Below are positions 54,005 through 64,000 of a stretch of DNA of 64,000 nt, in pieces. The position numbers and the translations under genes are program-made. Below the pieces are notes generated by a model. The model worked only from the letters and a program-made list of their open reading frames with translations, did no database searches and was not told the DNA's origin. Position 1 is the stretch's first letter, and every line of letters begins with the position of its first letter. Source of the stretch: Canna indica (taxonomy: Eukaryota > Streptophyta > Magnoliopsida > Zingiberales > Cannaceae); contig CP136893.1 of assembly GCA_034359265.1 (NCBI GenBank), forward strand, positions 41,427,501-41,491,500, in the 5' to 3' direction.

Positions 54005-55803
54005 CATGCATCCTCTAGGGTTTCTCAAATTGAGGGGGAGTTTGTCTTGGGTAAAATTGAAATTTTAAAAGATACCAGTTATGTTTTGATTTTGTCTCTC
54101 CTAGTATTGATTCTAGAAAGGATGTTTTGAATGATGCTTTGGCAGTTCCTTCTCCAGTGCACACTGGTCCCATGACTAATATAAATGTTTCTCCTACTGA
54201 TATTTTTGACTCTATTCCAGTCACAACTGGTCCATCTAGTATTTCTTCAAAGTCTAATGAGGGTAAAAATACTTCTGAACACGAAAAAATCATCAATCCA
54301 CTTGAATGTTTTAAGACAGTCTCAACGGCTGATGAGGGGCTGTTGAGATGGATGCTTCTAAGAGTCTTGAATTTCCTTCTGAAGCGATTAAGACCGTGCA
54401 AGAAATAGTTCAGACCGCTCGTACTACACCTGCTGATGATAACACTTCCAAGTCTTCTAATCCCGAACTTGCAGTTATGGATTTAAATCAAGTTCCTACT
54501 GATGAGGTAGAATCTGAGATTCATGAGGTACAGCCTTCTATTTCTGATAATCCTATCTCCTCCTAGAAGCCAAATAGAGGTTCTCATGAACTTGAGACAA
54601 AAATGAGATCAAAGAGGAAGATGCTTGTGAAGTTCACTATAAATCTAGAATCTGATGATGATGATGATGATGAACCTCTGTCACTAAGGGTCAGTGAGTT
54701 GAAAAAGTATAAGAAAAGAAAGCATAATCCAGAAACATCAACTGTGAAAAATGTTACTAAACAGAGAAAACAATCTCCAAGGAAGAAAGCTTCAAAATCT
54801 GAGAAGCAGCTTGTAAAGCAATCTTCTGCCAACAAACTACACAAATGACTTCTCTCTAACGATCTCTATCCTCTTTGGAAGGGACTGCAATCTAGAGGTA
54901 TATTTCTCATAGAATTCTAGATTTAGATTAGATTTCCTTAAAGTGCAAACCTGTTATTGATATTCTCAAAAAGAGGAATCTCTCTAATTCTTATAAGAAT
55001 GTTAGGCCTTTCTACAAATAGCCCATTCTTGAGTTCTACTGCAATTTATCTAATAAGATTTCAAATCCTAAAAGTAATCATTTTCATGCAGTATTTCTTA
55101 GAGGCTGTTGGTGCAAGTTTAGTCCGGAAGTAATTAATAAGTTTGTTGGATTTTCTGATTTTTCCTCTTCTACTGTTGATGCTGATGAGAATGGTGACTT
55201 TTTACAAATGGTTGGTAAAGAGGTTCCAAATGGTGATGTTTCCAACTGGACAAGCAGTCATGACATCAGATCTTCATCTCTGAACACTTTTTATGCAGTT
55301 ATATTTCTCATTGCTCGAAACTATTGGATTCCTACTTCTCACATTACCTCTCTCGGCAAAGAAATGGTAATATTACTATATAAGATCACAAACGAAATTC
55401 CATTCGATCTTGGCAATCTTATCTTTGAGTAGATTATATCTGTCAGGAGAAGACTTCTATCTAAATTCCATAATGTTTTTTATTTTTTCAAAGTTGATCT
55501 ATGGAATTCTGGAGAAATAGGAATTTAAATGTTCCTCTGATGAGGTATTGGAACCCTTGGGCACTTCTTTAAAGATTCATCCTAAAATTCTAAAAAGGGT
55601 TAACACCCCAAGAAAAAATCTGTTCAGTACTGACTTCGGTATGAAGACTGCATCTGGGTCTACTTCGACTTCTCCTTCAACCACTGAAAGAGAGATCTTG
55701 GACGAACTATTTTCTGCAAGAGAAACTATAGCCAAACAACAATAGCAGGTAATCACCATTGAGTACTGTTGCTTATGTAGGCCCTGCTTCTCCCTCTTCT
55801 AGT
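54005..55803 (+). pseudogene. SIR3 envelope-like ORF, second part, decayed
   Basis: After GYP-G the region codes, over several frames, a Ser/Thr/Pro-rich part (frames from 54127 and 54348: VPSPVHTGPMTNINVSPTDI, LDLNQ-type text), an acidic then very basic stretch (LESDDDDDDEPLSLRV, RKQSPRKKASKSEKQLVKQS, frame from 54603), and then SSSLNTFYAVIFLIARNYWI and LLYKITNEIPFDLGNLIF (frame from 55208). The last resembles the plant-transposon-protein domain seen after pol in SIRE1-type elements. Many stops and shifts occur. It ends at 55803 where SIR2 inserted. Whether such ORFs ever acted as envelope proteins is unknown. Confidence 0.65.
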
Positions 55804-57138
55804 TGTTGGTGAAATTCCACACTAGAAAGGGGGGGGGTGAATAGTGTGTCTTCTTTTTCAATTTACTTCAAAATTGTTTTTAGCCAATTTTAACTTCAAC
55901 CAAATGCAAGTGCAACTAAATAATGTTCATTATAAAATATGAAGCACAACAATAAACAAACAAGCAAGGCAATGCTAACACGAGGAAAATATAGTGGTTC
56001 GGCCAAACGCCTACTTCATTACCTTGGCTCCACACCAAGGATTTATAACCAACTACTTTATAGAACTTGTGTTTCCCTTTGAATACAACCGAGGACTCGA
56101 TTCTTACTTCTTTGAGAACTCCTCAAACCTATTCACCTAAGCAAAACACAATTCTACATAGTAAACCCTAAGTGTTTACACTAGCACACCTAGCAAGCTA
56201 ATCCAATTTAAACAAGTTTTAAAAAACACTTAAAATTACAATGAAAAGAGCTAAGAAATAAAACCAAGAACCAATGCTCTTTTCCAAGCCTTCAAGCCTT
56301 CAACTCACCAAATTGTTGAGCTCGAATCGAAGCCCGAGTTGAGGGAAGATGAGCGCTTGAGAAGACGTTGATCGGAGAAGCGAGCACAAGCAATTGATCT
56401 CTAGAAGGCACAAATCTCTCTCTTGAATGCTTAATTTTGTTGTCAAGGAGTATTAAAGGAGTTAGGTGAGGGGTATTTATAACCCCTCAACCGAATGGCT
56501 CGTCAACGGTCTTTTTTTTGCCCGTTGGACGCCGTTCGGTCGCTTGTCGGTCGATCGTCGGTCGACCGACCGAGCGATCGCTGGCAATTCTTACTTCTGC
56601 CGCTCTGTCCGGTCGACCGACTGAGTCACGATTCTACTCCTCTACTATCCGATCGACTGATGGGTCGACCGAAGCAAGCACTGCCAGTTTTTGGCCTCGG
56701 TCGATCGACCGACCGGTCGACCGAAGTAGCCACTGCCAATTTTTGCATCTGTTTGGTCAATCGACCGATCGACCGAAGTGGCTACTACCATTTTTCTCCC
56801 TTGTTCGACCGATTGATCGATCGAACTTAGGCTGAGGCTGATTTTTAACTTATCTTTGATGCATGCTTTTTTATGGGTTTAGTTACCAAGTTTTATCTTG
56901 GATAACTTTACAATTAGGCTTCGGATGAGATCCTAGGGGTATATTACAAGATATCTACTCAACCTACACCCGAACCTTTCTTGACGTTCTTTTCTTTTGT
57001 TTCTTCGAGCGAAGTTCGCCGAATTTTGCATGCTTATCGCAACCTCAACCTGAACTCAAAACTTCACACATAGATTAAATACTTGTTTGTTATCATCAAA
57101 ATGAGGATCAAAGCTTAAGGGGAACCCTTAAACCAACA
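55804..57138 (-). repeat. SIR2 3' LTR, 1335 bp
   Basis: It starts (minus) TGTTGGTTTAAGGG at 57138 and ends TTTCACCAACA at 55804. The palindrome array is at 56535-56828. The motif gtggttcggccaaacgccta (55991) is shared by the family. The frames 56495-56835 translate the palindromes only. Confidence 0.9.
56535..56828. repeat. GTCGAC/CGATCG palindrome array in SIR2 3' LTR
   Basis: Units of about 50 bases contain tcggtcgatcgaccgaccgg or variants, with spacers such as agtagccactgccaattttt. Five to six units are recognisable. Confidence 0.85.
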
Positions 57139-57640
57139 ATCTCTCCCTTTTTGATGAAGACAAACATAACATGGAATTTGAAGAAAACAATAAGTATTCT
57201 TTGTGAGTTTGAGTTAAGGCATACATAATACATAACTTAACATATGCTCCCCCAATCAATGTGCATAACATGCTTGTAACTCCCCCTATCTATTTACATC
57301 ATAAGACAAGTGTGACCTTACTTTTTATCCCCCTTTTGACATCAATCAAAAAGGGCAAGAGCTAAGGTACAATTAATGAGTTCCATCATGAAAACCAAGA
57401 AAGCCATAAAACCAAGTATCATCTACCACTATAGTCATTCCTATTAATGTAAGTCTATAGAAGACAAACATCAATAAGTCGCAAAGCCCCATTTCAAGGC
57501 AATACATAAGTGTGATGATACCTTGTAAAATGCAATTTTAAAACCATGTATGTTTTGAAACAAAACTTTTAACCACTTGGAAAAACACAAATTCCTAATT
57601 GCATTCTTAAATTTGTAAAGTTTTCCTCACTCAATGGTTT
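57139..57640 (-). other. SIR2 polypurine region and 3' untranslated part
   Basis: Minus strand AAAAAGGGAGAGAT touches the LTR, with further GGGGGAG tracts (ctccccc at 57247, ctccccct at 57281) and aaaagggggataaaaag (minus strand) near 57328. It corresponds to 390-900 in SIR1. Confidence 0.75.
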
Positions 57641-58039
57641 TGTAAATATATCGGCAAGTTGTTTGTCCGTGGATACAAATTCCACCATTATATTTCCCTT
57701 GGCTACATTATCCCTAAGAAAATGGTGCCTTAGATCAATATACAAGTGTTATCACAATGTATAGGTATGCAAGAATACTTAAGTCCATAATCCAAAAGGG
57801 TTTGTTTCATCCATAGGACTTGTGCACAACAACTAGCCGCAGCGATGTATTCCGCTTTGGTAGTTGAAAGTGCAACTGAGTTTTGTTTCTTTGAAAACAA
57901 AGAGACAAGACTCACTCCTAGGAATCGACAACACCCACTAGTGCTTTTTCTATCTACTTTACACCCGACAAAATTCGCGTCCGAAAGACCGATTAATTCA
58001 AAAGATGCATTACATGGATACCAAAGTCTAAGTCAACCG
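57641..58039 (-). pseudogene. SIR2 RNase H, distal part
   Basis: Minus strand: CKVDRKSTSGCCRFLGVSL, LFSKKQNSVALSTTKAEYIA (usual text TEAEY), WMKQTLLDYGLKYSC and PIHCDNT. About 55 bases after HCDNT are deleted compared with SIR1 (near 57741). Separated from its first part by the solo LTR at 58040. Confidence 0.85.
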
Positions 58040-59815
58040 TGTTGGGTGAAATGGCACACTAGAGGGGGGGTGAATAGTGTGTTTACTAATCAATTTGCAT
58101 AATTCTGGTTTTAATTGTTTACTTAGTTACTTAGGCAATTTAACAAATTCAATAACAAGCGGAAGCAAAGTGAATATGCTAATTAAGAAAACATAAGAAG
58201 AAGCAATGCAAACACGGTGATTTATAGTGGTTCGGCCCCAATGTCTACTCCACTACCTAAGCACCCCGCTTAGAATTTCCAAACTTAGATTTACTAGATT
58301 AATATTGTTTCCCTTACAATGAGGATTTTGACCCGAAGACTCTCGCTCCCAACCTAAGGCACTTCCACACCCGGAAGTCTCCGCCTTCTTACCGAGAGCA
58401 CTCTTCCACCTCAACCTAAGGGACAACTCAACTAATCCTAGTAAACTACGTTTACAACAGTGGGTTTAACCCATAACACCAAGGCAACCACCAACTCAAT
58501 CAAACCTAGCAACCTAGGTTTACACAAGTTCAGTTACAATGAAATAAACCAATAAATGAAGCAATAAATCAACCAATGAAGTACTTAGCTCCACAAAAAG
58601 ATTTCTAGCTTCCTCTAGATGCCTTTGATGATGAAACAATGAAGGTAAGGCTCAATCAAAGGGATGAGATATCAAAGCTAGGGTTTCTCTAAGAATTGGC
58701 TCAATGAAAGTTTTGGAATTGATCAAGGATGGCTCAATGAAGTTTTGGAGTGATCAAAAGTATCTTAGGAAGGCTTAGGCTTGGGTATTTATAGAGCCAA
58801 GAAGAAAACAGAACGAAACAGCCGGCTCAATAGGCGGAAAACTAGCTATTTCCATCGTTCGATCACTTGCCAGTCGATCGTCGATCGATCGACCGATCAA
58901 CCGCCCACGACTGTTGCTTTAATCGCGTTGTTCGAATGGACGCGAGTTCAGTGATCCGCAATTCGGTCGACCGATCGATCGATGGACGCACGCACTGCCA
59001 GATTTTTGCCTCGGTCAGTCGACCGAAGTAGCCACTACCAATTTTTGACGTTGTTCGGTCAACCGAAATGGCTACAACCATATTTTAACACCATTCGATA
59101 GATCGAACCTGAGCAAAGTAGTTTTCTTTGCTTTGTTTTTCTGCTCGTTTGGTTTCCATCTTCGCTAAGCCTACTTATATAATATTTATTAACTTTTCTG
59201 AAAACATTATGTTAATAACTTTAAAACATAAATGTTATATAAGGATTACCCCCCATTTGGATTCAATAAAAATATCTAAAAAATCAAAATTCTTAAGAAT
59301 CAAAATCTAGTTTTTTGGGTCTAGTACAAATTTTCTAAAAATGGAAATTTTCTAATTTTTCGAGTCAAGAATGTGTAGACTAAAGGCTTCCAAATTTTCC
59401 TAAAAAATACCTCGTTATCTAATTTTAATACAAGGAACAATTACTGCCATTTTTTATGTCAAGAGAGTATCTTGGTCATATAGCCCTCCAAGGAGCTCCC
59501 TATACTTAGTGAATTTAGGGCGGTTTTCGGGTTTTCATATTTTGGGGTTCGGGTTTGGTTTTAGGGTTCTTATGCATCATCATGAGGATTTACAATATAA
59601 ACTAGACACCCTAAACCTAACTCTAACTTCTTGAAGAATTCGAGCGTGTCGACCAACGTCCTTCCGATTTCCCAATTTCCTCGATATTTCCGATCGAGGA
59701 CGTCGTGCGCTAACCGATATGGAACCTGAAAGTATTTCTCGATTAAATCATTAGTTTCATGTTTGTTATCATCAAAACCGAGATTAAGACCAAGGTTGAA
59801 AACCTTAAGCCAACA
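58040..59815 (-). mobile_element. Solo Sirevirus-type LTR in SIR2 RNase H
   Basis: It runs from TGTTGGGTGAAATGGCAC (58040) to CCTTAAGCCAACA (59815), 1776 bp, with target duplication AACCG (58035-58039) and AATCG (59816-59820), one transition apart. It belongs to the family of the LTR at 3161-10648 (59460-59560 matches 3400-3560 inverted). Palindromes lie at 58858-59104. The apparent fusion of pol to LTR sequence in the frame 59959-59570 is an artefact of this insertion. Confidence 0.92.
58858..59104. repeat. GTCGAC/CGATCG palindrome array in solo LTR
   Basis: It includes cgatcgtcgatcgatcgacc and cgatcgatcgatggacg, with spacers such as agtagccactaccaattttt. About four to five units. Confidence 0.8.
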
Positions 59816-61177
59816 AATCGTGCCCTTCAAATATCTCAATATGCATTTGATCGCAATTAAGTGAGACATTTTAGGACAAGACTGAAACCTAGCGAATGCA
59901 CAAACACTAAACATGATATCGGGTCTACTTGCGGTTAAGTAAAGAAGACTACCAATCATACCTCGATATCATTTTTCGTCTACATTGACACCATCTTCAT
60001 CTTTGTCAAGCTTGATGGATGTGCTCATTGGTGTAGAAGCTATCTTGGCTTCATTCATCCCAAACCTTTTGATGAGCTCCTTTGTGTACTTGGCTTGATT
60101 GATGAAGATTCCTTTGTTGGTTTGCTTGATTTGGAGACCAAGCATGAAGGAAAGCTCTCCCATCATGCTCATCTCAAATTCATCTTGCGTACACTTAGCA
60201 AACCAATCACAAAGGGTTTCATTAGTAGCACCAAAAATTATGTCATCAACATATATTTGAACTAATAAGGTGTCATTTTCATAACGTTTAATGAAAAGTA
60301 AAACATCGGCTTTTCCAACATTAAAACACTGTTCAATTAAAAAATTTGAAAGCCTTTCAAACCAAGCCCTAGGGGCTTGTTTTAAACCATATAATGCTTT
60401 TTTAAGTTTAAAAACATGGTTTGGAAACTCAAAACTTTCAAATCCAGGGGGTTTTTCAACATATACTTCTTCATCGATAAAACCATTTAAAAATGCAGTT
60501 TTGACATCCATTTGAAAAAGTTTAAAGCCTTTAAAACTAGCATACGCCAAAAGCATTCGAATTTCTTCTAATCTAGCTATGGTAGCATAAGTTTCATTAT
60601 AATCTATTCCTTCTTCTTGATTCTACCCATGGGCCACTAACCTAGCTTTGTTTCTAATGACTAAACCTCCTTCATCTAACTTGTTTCTAAACACCCATTT
60701 AGTATCAATCACGGTTTGTTCGCTAGGTCTAGGTACTAAATCCCATACCTCATTTCTAACAAATTGGTTGAGTTCTTCTTGCATAGCTATTACCCAAAAT
60801 TCATCTTCTATTGATTCCTTAATGTTCTTAGACTCTATTTGAGATATAAATGCTACATATTGACAAATATTTTTAAGTTTAGAGCACATCACCACTCCCT
60901 TTGATGGTTCTCCAATAACTTGATACATTGGATGATCCCTTATCAATCGATATCCTTTGGGGAGAGGTGGTAGTGCTTCCTCTTCTTCATCTTCTTCTTG
61001 AGGTAGAGTTGAGGATGGTGGTTCTTCATGTTGAGTTTCCTCATTGTCTTCATCCTCCACCTCTTTGTCATAAAAAGTGAGTTCTCCAAGTTCCTCACCT
61101 ACAATTACAATCTTAACATTTCTAGAAAAATCATTAGTTTCATCAAATGTGACATGCACAGATTCTTCAACAATCAT
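59816..61177 (-). pseudogene. SIR2 reverse transcriptase and start of RNase H
   Basis: A single frame runs from 61177 to the solo LTR with only two stops. It begins with an acidic linker (EVEDEDNEETQHEEPP), then NIKESIEDEFWVIAMQEELN, EVWDLVPRPSEQTVIDTKWV, a stop at 60621, FQMDVKTAFLNGFIDEEVYV, ALYGLKQAPRAWFERLSNFL, LVQIYVDDIIFGAT (catalytic YVDD), LGLQIKQTNKGIFINQ, a stop at 59968 (TGA for CGA), and GSLLYLTASRPDIMFSVCA. Repair is not needed to recognise every RT block. This is the best preserved copia RT of the window. Confidence 0.9.
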
Positions 61178-61700
61178 GGTTCTACGATTATATACTCTAT
61201 ATGCCTTTAGAATTATTGGAGTAACCTAGGAAAATACCTTCATCGGATTTGGAATCAAATTTTCCTAAATGCTCCTTAGTGTTTAAGATAAAATATTTAC
61301 ATCCAAAAATATGAAAATATCCCACACTTGGGATTTTATCATTCCAAATCTCAAAAGGTGTTTTCTTAATTTTAGATCTCAATAAAACATGATTAAGCAC
61401 ATAACAAGAGGTATTTATGGCTTCGGCCCAAAAACACTGGGGCAAATTGTTTTCATAAAGCATGGTCCTAGCCATCTCTTGTAAGGTTCTATTCTTCCAC
61501 TCAACCACCCTATTTTGTTGATGGGTCCTAGGGGAAGAAAAAGTATGTTCAATACCCAATTCATCACAAAATTTGGAAAACTTTTCATTTTTAAATTCTC
61601 CTCCATTATCACTTCTAATTTTTAAAATCGTAACTCCTTTCTCATTTGTAACTTTCTTGGTAAATTTTTTGAAAAAAATCAAAAGTTTCATTTTTCTTAG
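61178..61700 (-). pseudogene. SIR2 integrase core, C-terminal part
   Basis: Minus strand frame 61691-61197: KIRSDNGGEFKNEKFSKF (catalytic Asp), SPRTHQQNRVVEWKNRTLQE (Glu position, E in VVEWKN), ARTMLYENNLPQCFWAEAIN, TSCYVLNHVLLRSKIKKTPF and HIFGCKYFIL. It is typical of copia integrase (rve). It is in a different frame from the part before it (shift near 61645-61690). Confidence 0.88.
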
Positions 61701-62424
61701 CTAAAAAGAAAACCCATGTAAATCTCGAGAAATCATCAACTAGCACATAGCAATATAGTTTTCCACCTAGACTAGCTACATCACATGGACCAAAAAAATG
61801 CATGTGCACAAGTTCAATTGTTCTAGATGTGCTTACTTGATTAATGCTATGAAATGAAGTTTTAACTTGCTTGCCTAGTTGACATGCATTACAAAGTTTG
61901 TCTTTTTCAAATTTTATCTTGGGTAATCTTTTAACTAGTTCCTTCTTAGATATTTCTTGGATGAGGCTCATGCTAGCATGTCCTAGCCTTCTATGCCACA
62001 ACCAAGAGTCATTTTCCATGGAAACCAAGCATCTAATATGGGGATTAGGTAAGACATTTAAATCTAATGTGTAGACATTTTCTTTCCTATTTCCAATAAA
62101 CATAATGTCATTAGATAGTACACTCCTAATGATACATTTAGATGCTTCAAAAATAATTACATATCCATTGTCACACAATTGAGATATGCTAATCAAGTTA
62201 TGCTTCAACCCATCAACTAGTAAAACATTTTTAATGCATGGGTAAGGAAGTATACCTATATCACCAATGCCAACAATCTTACATTTCGCATTGTCTCCAA
62301 TTATTACATGTCCTCCATCTTTGCTTGATAGGGTTGTAAATAGATTGATATCACCCATCATGTGTTTTGAGCAACCACTATCCAATATCCATGTGCTTCT
62401 ACTTGCTTGAGGATGTTTCTCCAT
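61642..62424 (-). pseudogene. SIR2 protease, GAG-pre-integrase and first half of integrase
   Basis: The frame 62424-61642 is open for 260 residues: TWILDSGCSKHMMGD (aspartic protease site D-S-G), VLLVDGLKHNLISISQLCD, SWLWHRRLGHASMSLIQEIS and CNACQLGKQVKTSFHS (integrase H2C2 zinc site), then LGGKLYCYVLVDDFSRFTWV (first catalytic Asp region). All key residues are in place. It overlaps the next frame at a shift. Confidence 0.9.
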
Positions 62425-62533
62425 CTACAAAAGGAGAAAAAACTATTTTTGGTACCCAAATTTTCTTCGGTCCTTGAGTGTTAGTCATCTTAGGAACCCA
62501 ACTAAATCTAGCATGTGGATTCCTCCTTAATGC

Positions 62534-63866
62534 TCAATCTTTAGTCATATGGCCAAATATACGACATGAAAAATAATTTCCATTAAACTTCCTTCTATTG
62601 TGTGTATGAGCATGGAAGTGTGATGACTTTTTGGCATGGACAACCTTAGGCATGGCATTTTGTAAGGTTATCATTTTTTCATTTAGCATGCAAAGTTTCT
62701 TTTTTAATGTTACCATGCTATCATTCAAGTGCTCTACCTGATCACTTAAGTACTTATTTTCATCTTCCAATTTTTTGTTGTCATATTCTAAGTTTTTCTT
62801 AGCTTCTTTCTAGTTCTTCTTGAGTAAATGAAAGCTCACCAAATGTAAATCTTACCTCATGGTCATTTGCCATCAAGCAAAGATTTGCCTTTTCACTCTT
62901 TTAGTCTTCTTCACTTGATGAAGGCTCGCTTTCATCCCACGAAGCCATCATTGCCTTCTTCTTCTTCTTCTTCTTGTATTTGTCCTTTTTGTGAGGGTTG
63001 GAGGTGGAAGCCATCTTGAGAAGTAGGCAATCCTTCCGTAGATGCCCGGTCTTGTTGCAATGGTAGCATGTGTAGTCTCCTCTTCCCTTTCTCATGGCTC
63101 CTCTCTTGAAGCTCAAGTCTTCTTGCCAACATCGTCATTTCCTCAAAGTCGTCTGTCTCTTCCTCGGATGATGAGGATTCTTCTCCTCGGTGTGATGCTT
63201 TTAAGGCAATGGTCTTGCCTTTGGGAGCATCTTCCTCCTTGTATTGCTTCATATGGATCTCATGTTTCATGAAAGACCCAATGAGCTCGGTGATCTGCAA
63301 GGTGCTCATGTCCTTCGCTTCCATGAAGCGATGACCTTGGGCTCCCAAGCTTTTGGAAGGGAACGAATGAGCTTTCTTACCTTCTCCTCTTCCCTTATCC
63401 CTCTGCCAAGGTTAGCTAATCCATTTATAATATTTTGAAATCTAGCATACATGGCATCACTGGATTAATGTGATTACATTTTTAACATTTCATAATCATG
63501 CATGAGTAGGTTTATTTTAGATTCCTTAACTTGTGAAGTACCTTCATGTGTAGTCTCTAGGACTTTCCAAAATTCATATGTGGACTTACAAGTAGAAATC
63601 CTATTGAACTCATTAATTGATAGACCACAATATAATGCATTGACGGCCTTTGTATTTACATTAAAGAGTTTAATCTCTTCTTGGTCCTACTCATCCATGT
63701 CCTTAGTTGGTTGCTTATACTCTACTTGTATCATTCTCCATACATCCTTGCCTAGTGATTGTAGGAAGCCATTCATACGAATATTCTAGTAGACATAGTT
63801 ATTACCATCGAACAATGGTGGAGTATGAGTAGAGGACCCTTGAGCTAGTTGGATTTCACTAGTCAT
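62534..63866 (-). pseudogene. SIR2 gag with zinc knuckle, stops at former Trp codons
   Basis: An ATG at 63866-63864 begins MTSEIQLAQGSSTHTPPLFD, followed by recognisable UBN2 gag blocks, for example NVNTKAVNALYCGLSINEFN and KSTYEFWKVLETTHEG. Four stops interrupt the first 170 codons, two at positions usually Trp (TGG to TAG). A shift leads into the frame 63348-62932 (ITELIGSFMKHEIHMKQYK, SSSSEEETDDFEEMTMLARR) and a second into 63116-62901, with CCHC knuckle CYHCNKTGHLRKDC and a poly-Lys stretch. A coiled coil and a damaged second knuckle (SCRIFGHMTKD, stop) close the region at 62534. Confidence 0.88.
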
Positions 63867-63905
63867 TTTAACTTGTAGGGAAGATGGTTAAATCTAATCC
63901 TACGA

Positions 63906-63923
63906 CCTAGCTCTGATACCAAT
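63906..63923 (-). other. SIR2 primer binding site
   Basis: Minus strand TTGGTATCAGAGCTAGG lies directly next to the LTR end at 63924 and is a full tRNA-Met primer site. Confidence 0.9.
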
Positions 63924-64000
63924 TGTTGGTAAAGGGGGGGGGGGGGGAGGGGGGGGGTTGAATAGTGTGTGTTCTTTTTCAATTTACTTCAAATTTTTTT
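63924..64000 (-). repeat. SIR2 5' LTR, last 77 bases
   Basis: It ends (minus) CCTTTACCAACA and matches the 3' LTR end at 55804. A run of about 20 G (63934-63956), broken once by A, may be unreliable in the assembly. Confidence 0.85.

Larger units (their letters stand above)
55804..64000 (-). mobile_element. SIR2, nearly complete Sirevirus (copia), runs off the window
   Basis: On the minus strand it has the end of the 5' LTR (63924-64000), primer site, gag, protease, integrase, RT, RNase H, polypurine region and a full 3' LTR (55804-57138). A solo LTR (58040-59815) splits RNase H. Internal length without it is about 5 kb. Target copy on this side is 55799-55803 (ctagt); the partner lies beyond the window. 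It is the same family as SIR1. Confidence 0.92.

Noticed and set aside
56495..56835. Frames rich in R-S-T-D-R-P
   Set aside because: These translate the GTCGAC/CGATCG palindromes of the SIR2 LTR and similar frames occur at every array, in all frames.
63934..63956. Long G runs (also 6109-6117, 17614-17626) as possible quadruplex signals
   Set aside because: They are at equivalent LTR-end positions and may be partly assembly homopolymer error; a regulatory claim is not supported.

Overview
The window is a transposon-rich stretch of a plant nuclear genome, and no intact host gene was found. It holds Ty1/copia elements of Sirevirus type, Ty3/gypsy chromoviruses, a gene-capturing Mutator-like element, a CACTA element and a possible SINE, nested inside one another. 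The organism is a flowering plant. The very GC-rich captured AHL fragments and the abundance of Sireviruses hint at a monocot, but the sequence does not settle this. Element names here (SIR1-3, TRG, A1/A2, GYP-B/C/D/E/G) are working labels.

Layout, left to right. 1-2750: SIR1, an internally deleted Sirevirus on the minus strand. It sits in the 5' LTR of GYP-D (plus), whose LTR resumes at 2751-3160 and 10654-11406. Between those two pieces is a solo copia LTR (3161-10648, target duplication GGACG). Inside that LTR is a Mutator-like element (3691-9868) carrying fragments of an AHL (AT-hook/PPC) gene in both arms and of a CCCH zinc-finger gene in the middle. This element is itself hit by a gypsy solo LTR (5724-8207) and a 955-bp CACTA element (8854-9808). 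11407-14684: GYP-D leader, then GYP-E (gag, protease, a minisatellite and a short LTR, no RT or integrase). 14758-16517: copia LTR A2. 16518-20908: 3' half of GYP-C, with a solo copia LTR inside its LTR. 20909-26863: GYP-B and A1 solo-LTR halves and the gag-integrase half of SIR3, all minus strand. 26864-29457: GYP-B solo LTR. 29533-36902: TRG, a plus-strand Sirevirus-like element with gag but no pol. 36903-40058: 5' half of GYP-C. 40059-55803: the other halves of the GYP-B and A1 solo LTRs and of SIR3 (RT, RNase H, envelope-like region), with the 9.8-kb GYP-G (44181-53999, minus) inserted in the envelope-like region. 55804-64000: SIR2, a nearly complete minus-strand Sirevirus running off the window, with a solo LTR (58040-59815) in its RNase H.

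The main structural result is an inversion of about 19.15 kb (20909-40058). Four elements (SIR3, solo LTR A1, a GYP-B solo LTR, GYP-C) are each present as two complementary halves, one outside each breakpoint and one inside. Flipping the interval back makes all four contiguous, and the target duplications AGTCT (A1) and CGTGT (GYP-B) then match on both sides.

Solo LTRs outnumber nearly complete elements about seven to two, so LTR-LTR recombination has been frequent. All coding regions carry stops or frameshifts; SIR2 and GYP-G are the least decayed. Recurrent cis features are GTCGAC/CGATCG palindrome arrays in Sirevirus-type LTRs, multiple polypurine tracts, and a stem-loop plus acceptor-like motif shared by several otherwise different gypsy LTRs.
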